Shown here piece after piece: positions 17,412-26,591 of a stretch of DNA of 64,000 bases. This stretch comes from Jonesia denitrificans DSM 20603. GTDB lineage: Bacteria; Actinomycetota; Actinomycetes; Actinomycetales; Cellulomonadaceae. A program made the position numbers and the translations under genes. Within the stretch, counting starts at the first letter, position 1. Every line of letters begins with the position of its first letter. The notes beneath the pieces were generated by a model, which was not told the DNA's origin, ran no database searches, and was given only the letters and a program-made list of their open reading frames with translations. The stretch is from positions 868,001-932,000 of the forward strand of contig NC_013174.1 in NCBI RefSeq assembly GCF_000024065.1. Direction: 5' to 3'.

Positions 17412-18488
17412 GTGAAGAAGTTCGCGCAGATCGCCGCCATCTCAGCGGCGGCAGCACTCGCCCTCGCAGCGTGTGGGGATGCCCCAGACGACGCAACCGC
17501 ACCCGACAACGCCTCAGCAGACTTCAAAGGCTGCATGGTGTCTGACTTCGGTGGCTTCGATGACAACTCATTCAACGAAACCTCCTACTCCGGCCTCGAA
17601 CGTGCAGGTAGTGAACTCGGCATCGAGATCGCTGATGCAGAATCCACAGACGCAGGTGAGTACAACACCAACGTTGACGCGATGGTTCAAGCCGGTTGCA
17701 ACCTCATTTTCAACGTCGGCTTCAACCTCGCTGACGCGACAGCAACCTCAGCAGAAGCAAACCCTGAGCAGCACTATGCATTGATCGACTCCGGTGTTGA
17801 ACCAGCAATGGACAACGTCAAGCCACTTCTCTTCAACACCCATGAAGCGGCCTACCTTGCTGGTTACGTGGCCGCAGGTGTCACCGAAACCGGTACCGTT
17901 GCCACCTTCGGTGGTATGCCTTACCCATCCGTGACAATCTTCATGGACGGATTTGCTGACGGTGTTGCTAAGTACAACGAAGACAACGACGCAGATGTCA
18001 AGGTTCTTGGTTGGGACAAGGCAAAGCCAGATGCTGGCTCCTTCACTGAAACCTTCGAAGAAATCGGTAAAGGTAAGGAAATGACTGAGCAACTCATCGC
18101 TCAAGGCGCAGATGTCATCATGCCTGTTGCTGGTCCTGTGGGTGAAGGTGCCATGGCAGCAGCGGCAGAGCACGACGGCGTCTACGTCGTTGGTGTGGAC
18201 ACCGACGCGTGGGAGAAGTACGAATCCTACCGTCCGCTCCTGCTCACCTCAGTTCTCAAGGCCATGGACCAGGCTGTCTTCGACACCGCGCAAACTGCGT
18301 TGAACGGTGAGTTCGACGCGACCCCATATGTGGGCACCCTCGAAAACGGCGGTGTTGGGATCGCTGACTTCCACGACCTCGCAGCAGAGGTCCCAGACGA
18401 GGTCAAAACCAAGGTCGAGGAACTCAAAGCAGCGATCATTGATGGTTCGCTGACCGTTGAGTCACCATCAGCTATTTCGGTGAACTAA
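17412..18488 (+). CDS. BMP family nucleoside-binding lipoprotein
   Basis: A 358-residue substrate-binding lipoprotein of a nucleoside ABC transporter. Residues 1-20 are a signal peptide ending in the lipobox LAAC, with the lipidated cysteine at C21. The mature protein has the BMP/PnrA pattern: SDFGGFDDNSFNE near the start, DAMVQAGCNLIFNVGF, AAYLAGYVA, MPVAGPVGEGAMAAA and GVDTDAWEKY. These proteins bind purine or pyrimidine nucleosides outside the membrane. A GGAGA site precedes GTG 17412. The ATPase and two permease genes follow after two hairpins that may raise expression of this gene over the rest. Confidence 0.93.
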   Translation: MKKFAQIAAISAAAALALAACGDAPDDATAPDNASADFKGCMVSDFGGFDDNSFNETSYSGLERAGSELGIEIADAESTDAGEYNTNVDAMVQAGCNLIFNVGFNLADATATSAEANPEQHYALIDSGVEPAMDNVKPLLFNTHEAAYLAGYVAAGVTETGTVATFGGMPYPSVTIFMDGFADGVAKYNEDNDADVKVLGWDKAKPDAGSFTETFEEIGKGKEMTEQLIAQGADVIMPVAGPVGEGAMAAAAEHDGVYVVGVDTDAWEKYESYRPLLLTSVLKAMDQAVFDTAQTALNGEFDATPYVGTLENGGVGIADFHDLAAEVPDEVKTKVEELKAAIIDGSLTVESPSAISVN

Positions 18489-18508
18489 CCCCCGGCTGAC
18501 CCCAGCCT

Positions 18509-18582
18509 GTGTGGCCTCGAAGCTCCCACGGCTTCGAGGCCACACCCCCCAATTCCCCCTGACACACGCAACGATGCGTGTG
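18509..18582 (+). terminator. Two hairpins between the BMP gene and its ATPase gene (attenuator or mRNA stabiliser)
   Basis: A perfect 15-bp stem (arms 18509-18523 and 18531-18545, starting GTGTGGCCTCG) is followed by a perfect 8-bp stem CACACGCA/TGCGTGTG (18563-18582). No T-tract follows. In ABC operons such structures usually lower downstream expression relative to the binding protein. Confidence 0.65.
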
Positions 18583-18629
18583 GACCCACCTGGCGGTTGC
18601 GTTCAAGCGCAGCGCGAAAGGCGTAGAGC

Positions 18630-20213
18630 ATGAAGCTGGAACTACGCGGCATCACCAAGGTGTTCGGAACTTTCACAGCAAATGACAGCATCGATCTTGT
18701 TGTCGAACCTGGACAAGTTCACGCTCTCCTTGGCGAAAATGGTGCCGGTAAGAGTACGTTGATGAACGTCATCTATGGGTTGTATGACCCAGACGGTGGC
18801 GAGATCCTTCTCGATGACGCACCTGTCACGTTCGCGGGGCCTGGAGATGCCATGGCAGCCGGAATTGGAATGGTGCACCAGCACTTTATGCTGGTGCCCG
18901 TTTTCACAGTGGCTGAAAACGTCATCCTCGGGTTTGAACCCACCTCCATGGGCGTCATCTCGTTACGTGAAGCACGGAAGCGAGTCAAGGAGATCTCAGA
19001 CCGGTTCGGCTTCAATATCGACCCCGATGCTCTTGTTGGTGACTTGCCCGTAGGTGCCCAGCAGCGTGTAGAGATTATTAAAGCCCTCTCCCACGACGCG
19101 AAGATCGTCATCCTTGATGAACCCACCGCCGTGCTGACCCCTCAGGAAACCGACGAGCTTCTGTCGATCATGCGCCAGCTGAAGGAGTCGGGAACCTCGA
19201 TCGTTTTTATCACTCACAAACTTCGTGAAGTGAAAGCGATTGCAGACAAAATCACTGTGATCCGGCGGGGCAAGGTGGTCGGTAGTGCCGACCCGTCTGC
19301 CTCAGAAAAGGAACTAGCCTCCGCAATGGTGGGGCGGTCGGTGTCGCTCACTGTGGACAAGAAGGACGCGGAACCCCAAGGCACTCGGTTGACGGTTAAG
19401 GACCTATCGCTTGTCACACCAGATGGTCTCACTCTTCTTGACCACGTCTCCTTTGATGTTCAGTCAGGTGAAATCCTCGCGATCGCCGGTGTCCAAGGAA
19501 ACGGACAAACTGAACTGACTGAAACACTTGTGGGGATGCACCCGAAAGCTCGGGGAAGCATCACGTTGAATGGTGATGAACTCCTTGGCCGTTCGATCCG
19601 CCAAGTCCTTGATGCTGGAGTGGGGTTCGTTCCTGAAGACCGCTCAAAGGACGGATTGATCGCGGGATTCACGATCGAGGAGAACCTGATCCTTGACCTC
19701 CACGACAAGGCCCCGTATTCCAAAGGGCTCGCACTGGACAAGAAGGTTATCGAAGACAACGCTGTGAAGTACGTTGAAGAATTCGATGTTCGTACGCAAT
19801 CAGCGAAAGCTTTTGCCTCACAGTTGTCGGGGGGGAACCAGCAAAAGGTTGTTCTTGCTCGCGAAATGTCGCGACCGTTGCAGGTGCTCATTGCGTCTCA
19901 GCCCACACGTGGGTTGGATGTTGGTTCCATCGAGTTTGTGCACAAGCGTGTCATTGCTGAACGTGATGGTGGAACCGCGGTCATTATTGTGTCCACCGAA
20001 CTTGATGAGGTCCTTGGGCTCGCTGACCGAATTGCTGTCATGTATGAAGGCAGCATTATCGGCATCGTTCCTAAAGACACCTCTCGTGACGTGCTGGGTC
20101 TGATGATGGCAGGCATGAAGTACGACGACGCGCTGGCAAAAGCTGCGCAGCACGAGACCGAACTGAGTGCCGTTGAATCTGACGGTGATCTTTCCCAAGG
20201 AGGCGCATTGTGA
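18630..20213 (+). CDS. Nucleoside ABC transporter ATP-binding protein (double ABC domain)
   Basis: A 527-residue protein with two fused ABC modules, as in NupO/RbsA-type ATPases. The first has Walker A GENGAGKST (residues 35-43), a degenerate signature VGAQQRVEI and Walker B ILDEPTAVLTP. The second has a degenerate Walker A (GVQGNGQTE), a standard signature LSGGNQQKVVLARE and an unusual Walker B region with ASQPTRGLD. It powers nucleoside import with the two permeases that follow. It starts 141 bases after the BMP gene and overlaps the first permease gene by four bases. Confidence 0.93.
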   Translation: MKLELRGITKVFGTFTANDSIDLVVEPGQVHALLGENGAGKSTLMNVIYGLYDPDGGEILLDDAPVTFAGPGDAMAAGIGMVHQHFMLVPVFTVAENVILGFEPTSMGVISLREARKRVKEISDRFGFNIDPDALVGDLPVGAQQRVEIIKALSHDAKIVILDEPTAVLTPQETDELLSIMRQLKESGTSIVFITHKLREVKAIADKITVIRRGKVVGSADPSASEKELASAMVGRSVSLTVDKKDAEPQGTRLTVKDLSLVTPDGLTLLDHVSFDVQSGEILAIAGVQGNGQTELTETLVGMHPKARGSITLNGDELLGRSIRQVLDAGVGFVPEDRSKDGLIAGFTIEENLILDLHDKAPYSKGLALDKKVIEDNAVKYVEEFDVRTQSAKAFASQLSGGNQQKVVLAREMSRPLQVLIASQPTRGLDVGSIEFVHKRVIAERDGGTAVIIVSTELDEVLGLADRIAVMYEGSIIGIVPKDTSRDVLGLMMAGMKYDDALAKAAQHETELSAVESDGDLSQGGAL

Positions 20214-21454
20214 GCGTCGAGAGCCCTGACACATCAGCGCAAGCGCCCAAATCTGATCCGACACCTATAAACAAACCACACAATCCACCATCGCGGTGGG
20301 GAACTGTAGCGCGAGACATTGTGTCATCCAACGCCAGTGTGGTTGTGTTCGCGGTGATCGCAGCGTTGCTCATGGCGGCGGTACTGGTTGCTGCTGCGAA
20401 CGCAGAGGTGCAGCGCACGGCCGGGTACATTTTCGCCCGTCCTACTGATTTCTTCACAGCTGTGTGGGATTCAGTTTCTGGCGCATATTGGTCATTGTTC
20501 CGTGGATCGATTTATGATCCGGAAGCACCAACCTTCTTGCGTCAGATCAAACCCATCACTGAGACCCTGACTGCAGCGACACCGCTCATTTTTGCCGGTC
20601 TTGGCCTTGGAATTGGTTTCCGTTCTGGCATGTTTAACATTGGTGCCCAAGGTCAGGTGATCCTTGGAGCAACAATCTCCGCGTTCATCGGATTCACCTT
20701 CCAACTGCCTGTGGGGCTGCACCTTCTGGTTGCTGTTCTTGGAGGTGTCCTTGGTGGGGCCGTCTGGGCCGGGATCGCCGGTTACCTGAAAGCACAGTTT
20801 GGTGCTAATGAAGTGATTGTGACGATCATGTTGAACTCCATTGCCGGGTTCCTCATGTCATACCTACTCACCACCGATCTTTTTAAACGCGAAGGATCGA
20901 ACAACCCCATTTCTCAGCGGATCGACAGCGATGCGATGTTCCCTCAGTTCTTAGGAAGCGAATTCCGCCTCCACCTTGGGTTCGTCCTGGCGCTCGTTGT
21001 GGCTTGGGGTGTGTGGTGGTTGCTCGAACGGTCGACACTGGGGTTCAAGTTCCGCGCAGTGGGTTTGAATGCAGACGCAGCCCGCACTGCCGGTATCAAG
21101 GTCAACCGCATCTACCTGTACGTCATGCTCGTTGCTGGCGGGTTGGCAGGCCTGGGTGGTGTGTCACAGACCCTTGGAACAGAAGGTGTTCTGCAGGAAG
21201 GTGTTGCAGGATCTATTGGGTTTGACGCAATCACTGTTGCTCTACTCGGTCGGTCCCGCCCGATGGGAATCGTGGGTGCTGCCATTCTGTTTGGCGCGTT
21301 GCGTGCAGGGTCCCCGTTGATGCAAACCGCGAGTAACACTCCGGTGGACATCGTCCAGGTTGTGCAAGCTCTCGTTGTGTTACTGATCGCCGCCCCACCG
21401 TTGGTCCGCGCGATCTTCCGACTCCCTGCTCCGCGGAAGGAGGGCGCAGCATGA
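20210..21454 (+). CDS. Nucleoside ABC transporter permease (first subunit)
   Basis: A 414-residue member of the BPD_transp_2 (LivH/RbsC-like) permease family with about ten membrane helices after a cytoplasmic N-terminal tail of 40 residues. Family segments include RSGMFNIGAQGQV, the cytoplasmic coupling loop GANEVIVTIMLNSIA and FRAVGLNADAARTAGI. It corresponds to the NupP-like partner of the ATPase encoded just upstream. It overlaps the neighbours on both sides by four bases (GTG start in the ATPase stop; its own stop in the next ATG). Confidence 0.92.
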   Translation: MSVESPDTSAQAPKSDPTPINKPHNPPSRWGTVARDIVSSNASVVVFAVIAALLMAAVLVAAANAEVQRTAGYIFARPTDFFTAVWDSVSGAYWSLFRGSIYDPEAPTFLRQIKPITETLTAATPLIFAGLGLGIGFRSGMFNIGAQGQVILGATISAFIGFTFQLPVGLHLLVAVLGGVLGGAVWAGIAGYLKAQFGANEVIVTIMLNSIAGFLMSYLLTTDLFKREGSNNPISQRIDSDAMFPQFLGSEFRLHLGFVLALVVAWGVWWLLERSTLGFKFRAVGLNADAARTAGIKVNRIYLYVMLVAGGLAGLGGVSQTLGTEGVLQEGVAGSIGFDAITVALLGRSRPMGIVGAAILFGALRAGSPLMQTASNTPVDIVQVVQALVVLLIAAPPLVRAIFRLPAPRKEGAA

Positions 21455-22740
21455 GCGCCACGACGCAGGCTCCCTCGTTAAAACACTACGAGGGTAACGT
21501 CCTCGCCCCAATCTCGTGGAAGGGCCCGATCACCTATGTGATCCTTGGGCTCCTCACTATTGGGTGGTTCGGTTTTGGTTCGCCCTCTGGAGCCCAAACC
21601 CGGTTTTTGCTGTCGCAGGGACGCGACGCGATTAAGCTGGATCCGCTGTTCCTTGCCGCACGTCCATGGGCGTTGTTCCTTGGCTTTGTCATCCTTGCGC
21701 TTGCTGGGTTTGCGGCATATGCAGCAGTCAAACGCTACCGATTCGGTGTGTGGTTGCCCGTGCTTGTCGGTGTCGCCGCAGTGTTCGCCTTCCTCTTGTG
21801 GTCAGGCGCCGGAAAAGAAGCGGCCATCCCGTTGTCACAGCTGTTGGCCCAGGGAATTGTGTTTGCCGTGCCGCTGGCCTTTGGGTCGATGGCAGGGTTG
21901 ATCTGTGAACGTGTCGGTATCATCAATATCGCCATTGAGGGACAATTGCTTGCGGGTGCGTTTGCTGGTGCTGTTGTCGCCACAGTAACTGGTAACCCGT
22001 TCACTGCGCTGTTGGTGGCTCCGATTGCCGGGGCCCTGGTTGGTGCGCTGTTGGCGTTCTTCTCGATCAAGTATCGGGTCGATCAAATTGTTGTCGGTGT
22101 TGTGCTCAACGTCCTGGTCATTGGGGTCACGAGCTACTTGTTCTCCACCATTTTGAAAGACAACAAGTCGCTGTTGAACCAGCCCCCAGGGTTGCCGACG
22201 ATACGGATTCCACTTCTCGCGGACATCCCTGTTTTTGGTGGGGTGTTCTTCAACCAGAACGTGCTCGTCTACATCATGTTTGCTGCTGTGTTCGTGTTGC
22301 AGTTCATGTTGTTCCGGTCCAAGTGGGGGCTACGGATGCGTTCTGTCGGTGAGCACCCGAAGGCTGCTGACACGGTGGGAATCAAGGTCAACCGGACTCG
22401 GTGGCTGAACACCATGCTCGGAGGGGCTGTGGCTGGTCTTGGCGGTGTTGCTTTCACCACGATGATCGCGGTGACTTTCGGTAAGGAAATGACCGCAGGT
22501 AAGGGGTATATCGCTCTTGCCGCGATGATCCTTGGCCGCTGGAACCCTACTGGTGCGTTTGCGGCCGCGTTACTCTTCGGCTTTGCTGAGGCGCTGCGCG
22601 GGACGCTCTCGATTGTGGGAACACCTGTTCCTACCCAATTCTTGGCGATGCTTCCCTACCTTGCCACGATCTTTGCGGTTGCTGGATTGGTGGGCAAAGT
22701 TAAGGCACCAGCTGCTGAAGGCATCCCGTACGTTAAGTGA
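21451..22740 (+). CDS. Nucleoside ABC transporter permease (second subunit)
   Basis: A 429-residue BPD_transp_2 permease with about ten helices. Characteristic stretches are CERVGIINIAIEGQLL, the coupling loop VDQIVVGVVLNVLVIG and MRSVGEHPKAADTVGIKVN. It pairs with the preceding permease to form the membrane channel of the BMP-type nucleoside importer. It is the last gene of the transporter operon: a strong terminator begins at the base after its stop codon. Confidence 0.92.
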   Translation: MSATTQAPSLKHYEGNVLAPISWKGPITYVILGLLTIGWFGFGSPSGAQTRFLLSQGRDAIKLDPLFLAARPWALFLGFVILALAGFAAYAAVKRYRFGVWLPVLVGVAAVFAFLLWSGAGKEAAIPLSQLLAQGIVFAVPLAFGSMAGLICERVGIINIAIEGQLLAGAFAGAVVATVTGNPFTALLVAPIAGALVGALLAFFSIKYRVDQIVVGVVLNVLVIGVTSYLFSTILKDNKSLLNQPPGLPTIRIPLLADIPVFGGVFFNQNVLVYIMFAAVFVLQFMLFRSKWGLRMRSVGEHPKAADTVGIKVNRTRWLNTMLGGAVAGLGGVAFTTMIAVTFGKEMTAGKGYIALAAMILGRWNPTGAFAAALLFGFAEALRGTLSIVGTPVPTQFLAMLPYLATIFAVAGLVGKVKAPAAEGIPYVK

Positions 22741-22767
22741 ACCGAGGGGGCTGAGCGCCCCCTCGGT
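22741..22767 (+). terminator. Rho-independent terminator after the nucleoside transporter operon
   Basis: ACCGAGGGGGC (22741-22751) pairs perfectly with GCCCCCTCGGT (22757-22767) around a five-base loop and is followed by TTCTTTC. Confidence 0.88.
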
Positions 22768-22783
22768 TTCTTTCACCCCAACA

Positions 22784-22807
22784 CGTTAAGCGTTTTAGGT
22801 ATAGGCT
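22784..22807 (+). promoter_or_regulatory. cdd operon promoter with operator candidate
   Basis: CGTTAAGCGTTT at 22784-22795 is followed six bases later by the -10 box TAGGCT (22802-22807, or TATAGG from 22800). The same 12-mer lies upstream of the PNP gene on the minus strand, and a palindromic relative lies upstream of the BMP gene. The position just upstream of the -10 suits a repressor. Confidence 0.5.
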
Positions 22808-22862
22808 GAGAACAGCATGCTTTGGCACGGCATCAGCCCCGCAACTCACTGAGGAGAGTGTG

Positions 22863-23297
22863 ATGACACACGCTGACGATCTAGCAGCTGTCGTCGACTG
22901 GAACCAACTAGTCGCTCAAGCCCAAAAGATGACGAAAATGTCCTATGTCCCGTACTCCCACTATCCCGTTGGAGCTGCAGCGATCACCACTGATGGTCGC
23001 ATCGTCTCTGGGTGCAACGTAGAAAACGCTGGGTACGGCGTCACCCTCTGCGCTGAGTGTGGACTCATCTCAGAGCTGATCGCTACAGGTGGCGGCACAT
23101 TAGCTGCCTTCGTGTGCGTCAATGGGCAAGGTGAGGTCATCATGCCCTGTGGTCGATGCCGCCAGCTGCTGTGGGAACACGGCGGACCCAACCTCGTACT
23201 TGACACTGTCTCTGGGTACCGCACCATGGCGCAGGTGCTCCCCGACGCTTTTGGTCCTAGCGACCTTGATGACTACACCAAAGGACAACACTCATGA
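22863..23297 (+). CDS. cdd: Cytidine deaminase
   Basis: A homotetrameric-type cytidine deaminase of 144 residues that converts cytidine and deoxycytidine to uridine forms. The zinc site is complete: CAEC with the catalytic glutamate between the cysteines and PCGRC for the second pair of ligands, plus the nucleoside-binding GCNVENAGYG. A GTG at 22860 directly precedes ATG 22863; GGAG at 22853-22856 favours the ATG. The stop overlaps the thymidine phosphorylase ATG, so this is the first gene of a five-gene salvage operon ending with deoC. Confidence 0.94.
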   Translation: MTHADDLAAVVDWNQLVAQAQKMTKMSYVPYSHYPVGAAAITTDGRIVSGCNVENAGYGVTLCAECGLISELIATGGGTLAAFVCVNGQGEVIMPCGRCRQLLWEHGGPNLVLDTVSGYRTMAQVLPDAFGPSDLDDYTKGQHS

Positions 23298-24589
23298 CCA
23301 CCCACCTCTTCGACACTGTTGATGTCATCCGGGCCAAGCGTGATGGACGTGAACTGACCAGCGAAGAAATCGCCTGGGTCATCGATGCCTACACCCACGA
23401 CCACGTGGCCGATTACCAAATGGCTGCCCTGAACATGGCCATCTTGCTCAACGGCATGACCCGCCGGGAAATCGCTGACTGGACCCGGGCGATGATCGAA
23501 TCAGGCGAACGCATGAACTTTGATCAGTTGTCCCGCCCCACCGCGGACAAACACTCCACCGGCGGAGTGGGAGACAAAATTACTCTCCCATTGGCACCCC
23601 TCGTTGCCGTGTTTGACGTGGCCGTCCCCCAACTGTCTGGGCGTGGACTGGGGCACACTGGTGGCACGCTCGACAAACTCGAAGCGATCGCCGGGTGGCG
23701 CGCTGCACTCACCAACGACGAAATGATGCACCAACTGGACACGGTGGGGGCGGTGATCTGCCAAGCGGGTTCAGGTCTTGCACCAGCGGACCGGAAGCTG
23801 TACGCACTGCGCGATGTCACGGGAACCGTTGAAGCGATCCCACTGATTGCATCGTCAATCATGAGCAAAAAAATCGCAGAAGGAACGTCTGCGCTGGTTC
23901 TTGACGTCAAAGTCGGCTCCGGGGCATTTATGAAAAATGTGGACCAAGCACGGGAACTCGCCCGGACAATGGTGGATCTGGGGACCGACGCTGGTGTAAC
24001 AACAACTGCGCTACTCACCGACATGTCCACGCCGCTCGGACTCACCGTTGGAAATGCCCTTGAGGTGCGTGAATCCATTGAGGTGTTGGCCGGAGGCGGC
24101 CCTGCAGATGTTGTTGATCTGACAGTTGCCCTCGCAGCAGAAATGCTCGCTGGAGCTGGGAAGACAACCGCAGAAGACGACATCCGCGCAGCACTGAACG
24201 ATGGTCGTGCGATGGATGCGTGGCGTGCCATGATCGCAGCGCAAGATGGTGACAATGATGCAGCATTGCCCGTGGCAGCAGAGCAGCATGTCATCACCGC
24301 TCCGCGCAGTGGGTACCTCACCACCCTTGACGCATACGCGGTCGGTGTCGCCTCGTGGCGGCTCGGTGCAGGCCGCGCCCGAAAAGACGATCAGGTTCAA
24401 GCCGGTGCCGGAATTGAACTGCATGCAAAGCCAGGGGACAAGGTAACGGCAGGAGCCCCACTGATGACTCTGCACACCGACACCCCAGAACGGTTCGACC
24501 GTGCGATCGAGATCGCTGAGGAAGGTGTTGTGATCAGTGATGACGCACCAACCAACTCGCCATCGCTCATTATCGACCGGCTCGCATGA
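23294..24589 (+). CDS. deoA: Thymidine/pyrimidine-nucleoside phosphorylase
   Basis: A 431-residue enzyme that phosphorolyses thymidine, deoxyuridine or uridine to base and (deoxy)ribose 1-phosphate. The family signature with the phosphate-binding lysine and glycines, KHSTGGVGDK, is present, as are SGRGLGHTGGTLDKLEAI and SSIMSKKIAEG, which hold active-site residues, and the C-terminal all-beta domain. It overlaps cdd by four bases. Together with deoC further down it routes pyrimidine deoxynucleosides into central metabolism. Whether it accepts uridine (Pdp-type) cannot be decided by eye. Confidence 0.93.
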   Translation: MTTHLFDTVDVIRAKRDGRELTSEEIAWVIDAYTHDHVADYQMAALNMAILLNGMTRREIADWTRAMIESGERMNFDQLSRPTADKHSTGGVGDKITLPLAPLVAVFDVAVPQLSGRGLGHTGGTLDKLEAIAGWRAALTNDEMMHQLDTVGAVICQAGSGLAPADRKLYALRDVTGTVEAIPLIASSIMSKKIAEGTSALVLDVKVGSGAFMKNVDQARELARTMVDLGTDAGVTTTALLTDMSTPLGLTVGNALEVRESIEVLAGGGPADVVDLTVALAAEMLAGAGKTTAEDDIRAALNDGRAMDAWRAMIAAQDGDNDAALPVAAEQHVITAPRSGYLTTLDAYAVGVASWRLGAGRARKDDQVQAGAGIELHAKPGDKVTAGAPLMTLHTDTPERFDRAIEIAEEGVVISDDAPTNSPSLIIDRLA

Positions 24590-24659
24590 CCCCACCGGGT
24601 ATCACGGGTATCGTGAGAAGCAGCGAGCTTGTCACGTACACCTCACAGATGGGAGATCT

Positions 24660-25508
24660 GTGGTCCAGTCTGGATACCAGCTATCCACATTTTTGTATGG
24701 TTTAGGTGCGGGGCGCCGTCGTCTACCGACGCTCCCCGCACCAGCCCCATTCCCTGACGACCCCAACGGGTGGTTACTGGGTGTGCAACCTGGTGAGGTG
24801 TCGATTCCGCAAGGAGGTGACACCTCACCCCACGGGCGCACCTCCGCACGTCAAACTGATCCCACAACGTGTGGGTCAGTCAGTGTCCTGTTAAGCCAAG
24901 CCTGCCTTGACGCGGTTCACCCACAGGACGCTCCTGATTCTCCTGCGACTACACCACTGAACTCGGGTCAACCCGCGACATCACCGTCAGCACGACAGCG
25001 CATAGTGACGGATTATGGTGCAGCGCAGCATGAGACAAAGAAACGAACAAACTCCCGCGCCTTTGCTGGCATATGGACATGGCCTCACCGATGGGGGACT
25101 CCACCTTGGGGTGCAGCGCGGGAACTTGGTACCACCGGTGTGCGCTACCGGCACCAGATCGTGTCACCTGCTTCGCTACCTCATACCCGCAAGGTCCTCA
25201 CGTACGCGGTAGATTGTGCGATGCGTGGCTACCCGGTGTTGCTCTACACCGGTTCGGACACCCGCGTGTCCGTGTCCGCAGCAGTGCCCCGGCACGTTGT
25301 TGTTCTTCACAGCCCGCCAGTGGTTGCAGACGCTGCACCTACTCTCTTCCTCTTTGACCCCGCTACTGGGGTGAACCACGCAGTGAACCGTGACGAATTG
25401 ACGAACCGGGACACCCCGCCAGAGTTTCTCGGTGGATGGCGACACATTGTGTGGGCAGTGTTCCCTAACCAACCAGCACAAACAACACAACAGAAGGTGG
25501 AACCATGA
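24660..25508 (+). CDS. Uncharacterised protein with papain/C39-like catalytic pattern, inside the nucleoside salvage operon
   Basis: I do not recognise this 282-residue protein as a named family. It has the residue order of papain-fold C39-like cysteine peptidases: an oxyanion-hole Gln (Q65) six residues before a helix-starting Cys in DPTTCGSVS (C71), a His in PRHVVVLH (H212) and an Asp in LFDPATG (D233). The first 60 residues are Pro/Gly-rich, and residues 85-135 look like a disordered insertion. There is no signal peptide or membrane helix. The frame opens at 24537, but GTG 24660 has GGGAG just upstream and follows the deoA stop. Its stop overlaps the add ATG, so it is translated as part of the operon. 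A catalytic role is inference; a non-peptidase transglutaminase-like fold is possible. Confidence 0.7.
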   Translation: MVQSGYQLSTFLYGLGAGRRRLPTLPAPAPFPDDPNGWLLGVQPGEVSIPQGGDTSPHGRTSARQTDPTTCGSVSVLLSQACLDAVHPQDAPDSPATTPLNSGQPATSPSARQRIVTDYGAAQHETKKRTNSRAFAGIWTWPHRWGTPPWGAARELGTTGVRYRHQIVSPASLPHTRKVLTYAVDCAMRGYPVLLYTGSDTRVSVSAAVPRHVVVLHSPPVVADAAPTLFLFDPATGVNHAVNRDELTNRDTPPEFLGGWRHIVWAVFPNQPAQTTQQKVEP

Positions 25509-26587
25509 CGTGGCTTGATGAACTTCCCTCACTGCCGAAAGTTGTCCTTCACGATCACCTCGATGGAGGGCTACGTCCCGCAACCATTATTGAACTCGCC
25601 GCACAGGTGGGGCATACCCTGCCGACCACTGATGAGAAAGAACTTCAACAGTGGTTTGTGGATGCAGCGAACTCCGGGTCCTTGGAACGCTACTTGGAGA
25701 CCTTTGACCACACCATCGCCGTCATGCAGACAGCAGATGCACTCACACGTGTTGCCCGAGAAGCTGTTCTTGATCTTGCCGCGGATGGTGTGATTTACGC
25801 GGAGTCACGGTGGGCACCGGAGCAGCACCTGGCTGGTGGGCTGAGCCTGGATGATGCGGTACGGGCAGTGCAGCGGGGCTTAGAACAGGGGATGGAGGAA
25901 GCCCGTGCGGGCGGCCACGACATTGAGGTTGGTCAACTAATCACGGCAATGCGGCACGCTGACCGTTGGGAAGAGGTCGCTGACCTGGCGCTTCGTCACC
26001 GTGATCAGGGAGCTTACGGTTTCGATATCGCTGGGGCGGAAGCTGGGTTCATGCCTGACCGGTTCCCACAGGTGTGGTCAACCCTCAACGATGCGCACTT
26101 CCCGGTCACCATTCATGCTGGTGAGGCAGCGGGTGCTGAGTCCATCGCACAGGCGGTGGGGATGGGTCACGCGCTGCGGGTAGGACACGGCGTGCGCATC
26201 ATCGATGACATCGAAGGATTTGGTACAGACTCCCCACGTCTTGGTCGTCTGGCGCATTGGGTGCGTGATAACCAGATTGCGTTAGAAATGTGTCCCTGCT
26301 CGAACTTGCAAACAGGTGCTGCTCAGTCAGTCGCAACCCACCCGATCACTGGTTTACGTGACTTGGATTTTGCAGTGACAGTCAACACCGATAACCGGCT
26401 CATGTCGGGCACGTCTATGTCCCACGAAATGCGATTGCTTGCCACTGAGGCTGGGTGGGATGTGGAAGATTTCCTCGACGCAACCTTGGCTGCTGTGTGG
26501 TCTGCTTTTATTCACCACGACGCACGCCACGCTTTGGGTGAACGTGTGATTGCTGGTTTTGACCCCTATGTGAATCAAGGAGAGTAA
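25505..26587 (+). CDS. add: Adenosine deaminase
   Basis: A 360-residue zinc TIM-barrel deaminase converting adenosine and deoxyadenosine to inosine forms. Zinc ligands H16 and H18 lie in [17 protein letters not shown] carries the next histidine and the catalytic glutamate; and [11 protein letters not shown] contains the late aspartate pair. [10 protein letters not shown] is also typical. It overlaps the preceding uncharacterised gene by four bases and is followed four bases later by deoC. Its product feeds the purine nucleoside phosphorylase encoded at 30113-30949. Confidence 0.95.
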   Translation: MTWLDELPSLPKVVLHDHLDGGLRPATIIELAAQVGHTLPTTDEKELQQWFVDAANSGSLERYLETFDHTIAVMQTADALTRVAREAVLDLAADGVIYAESRWAPEQHLAGGLSLDDAVRAVQRGLEQGMEEARAGGHDIEVGQLITAMRHADRWEEVADLALRHRDQGAYGFDIAGAEAGFMPDRFPQVWSTLNDAHFPVTIHAGEAAGAESIAQAVGMGHALRVGHGVRIIDDIEGFGTDSPRLGRLAHWVRDNQIALEMCPCSNLQTGAAQSVATHPITGLRDLDFAVTVNTDNRLMSGTSMSHEMRLLATEAGWDVEDFLDATLAAVWSAFIHHDARHALGERVIAGFDPYVNQGE

Positions 26588-26591
26588 AGAA

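Noticed and set aside
23524-24324. Minus-strand open frame of 266 codons across deoA
   Set aside because: Ser/Ala-rich low-information shadow of the phosphorylase gene.
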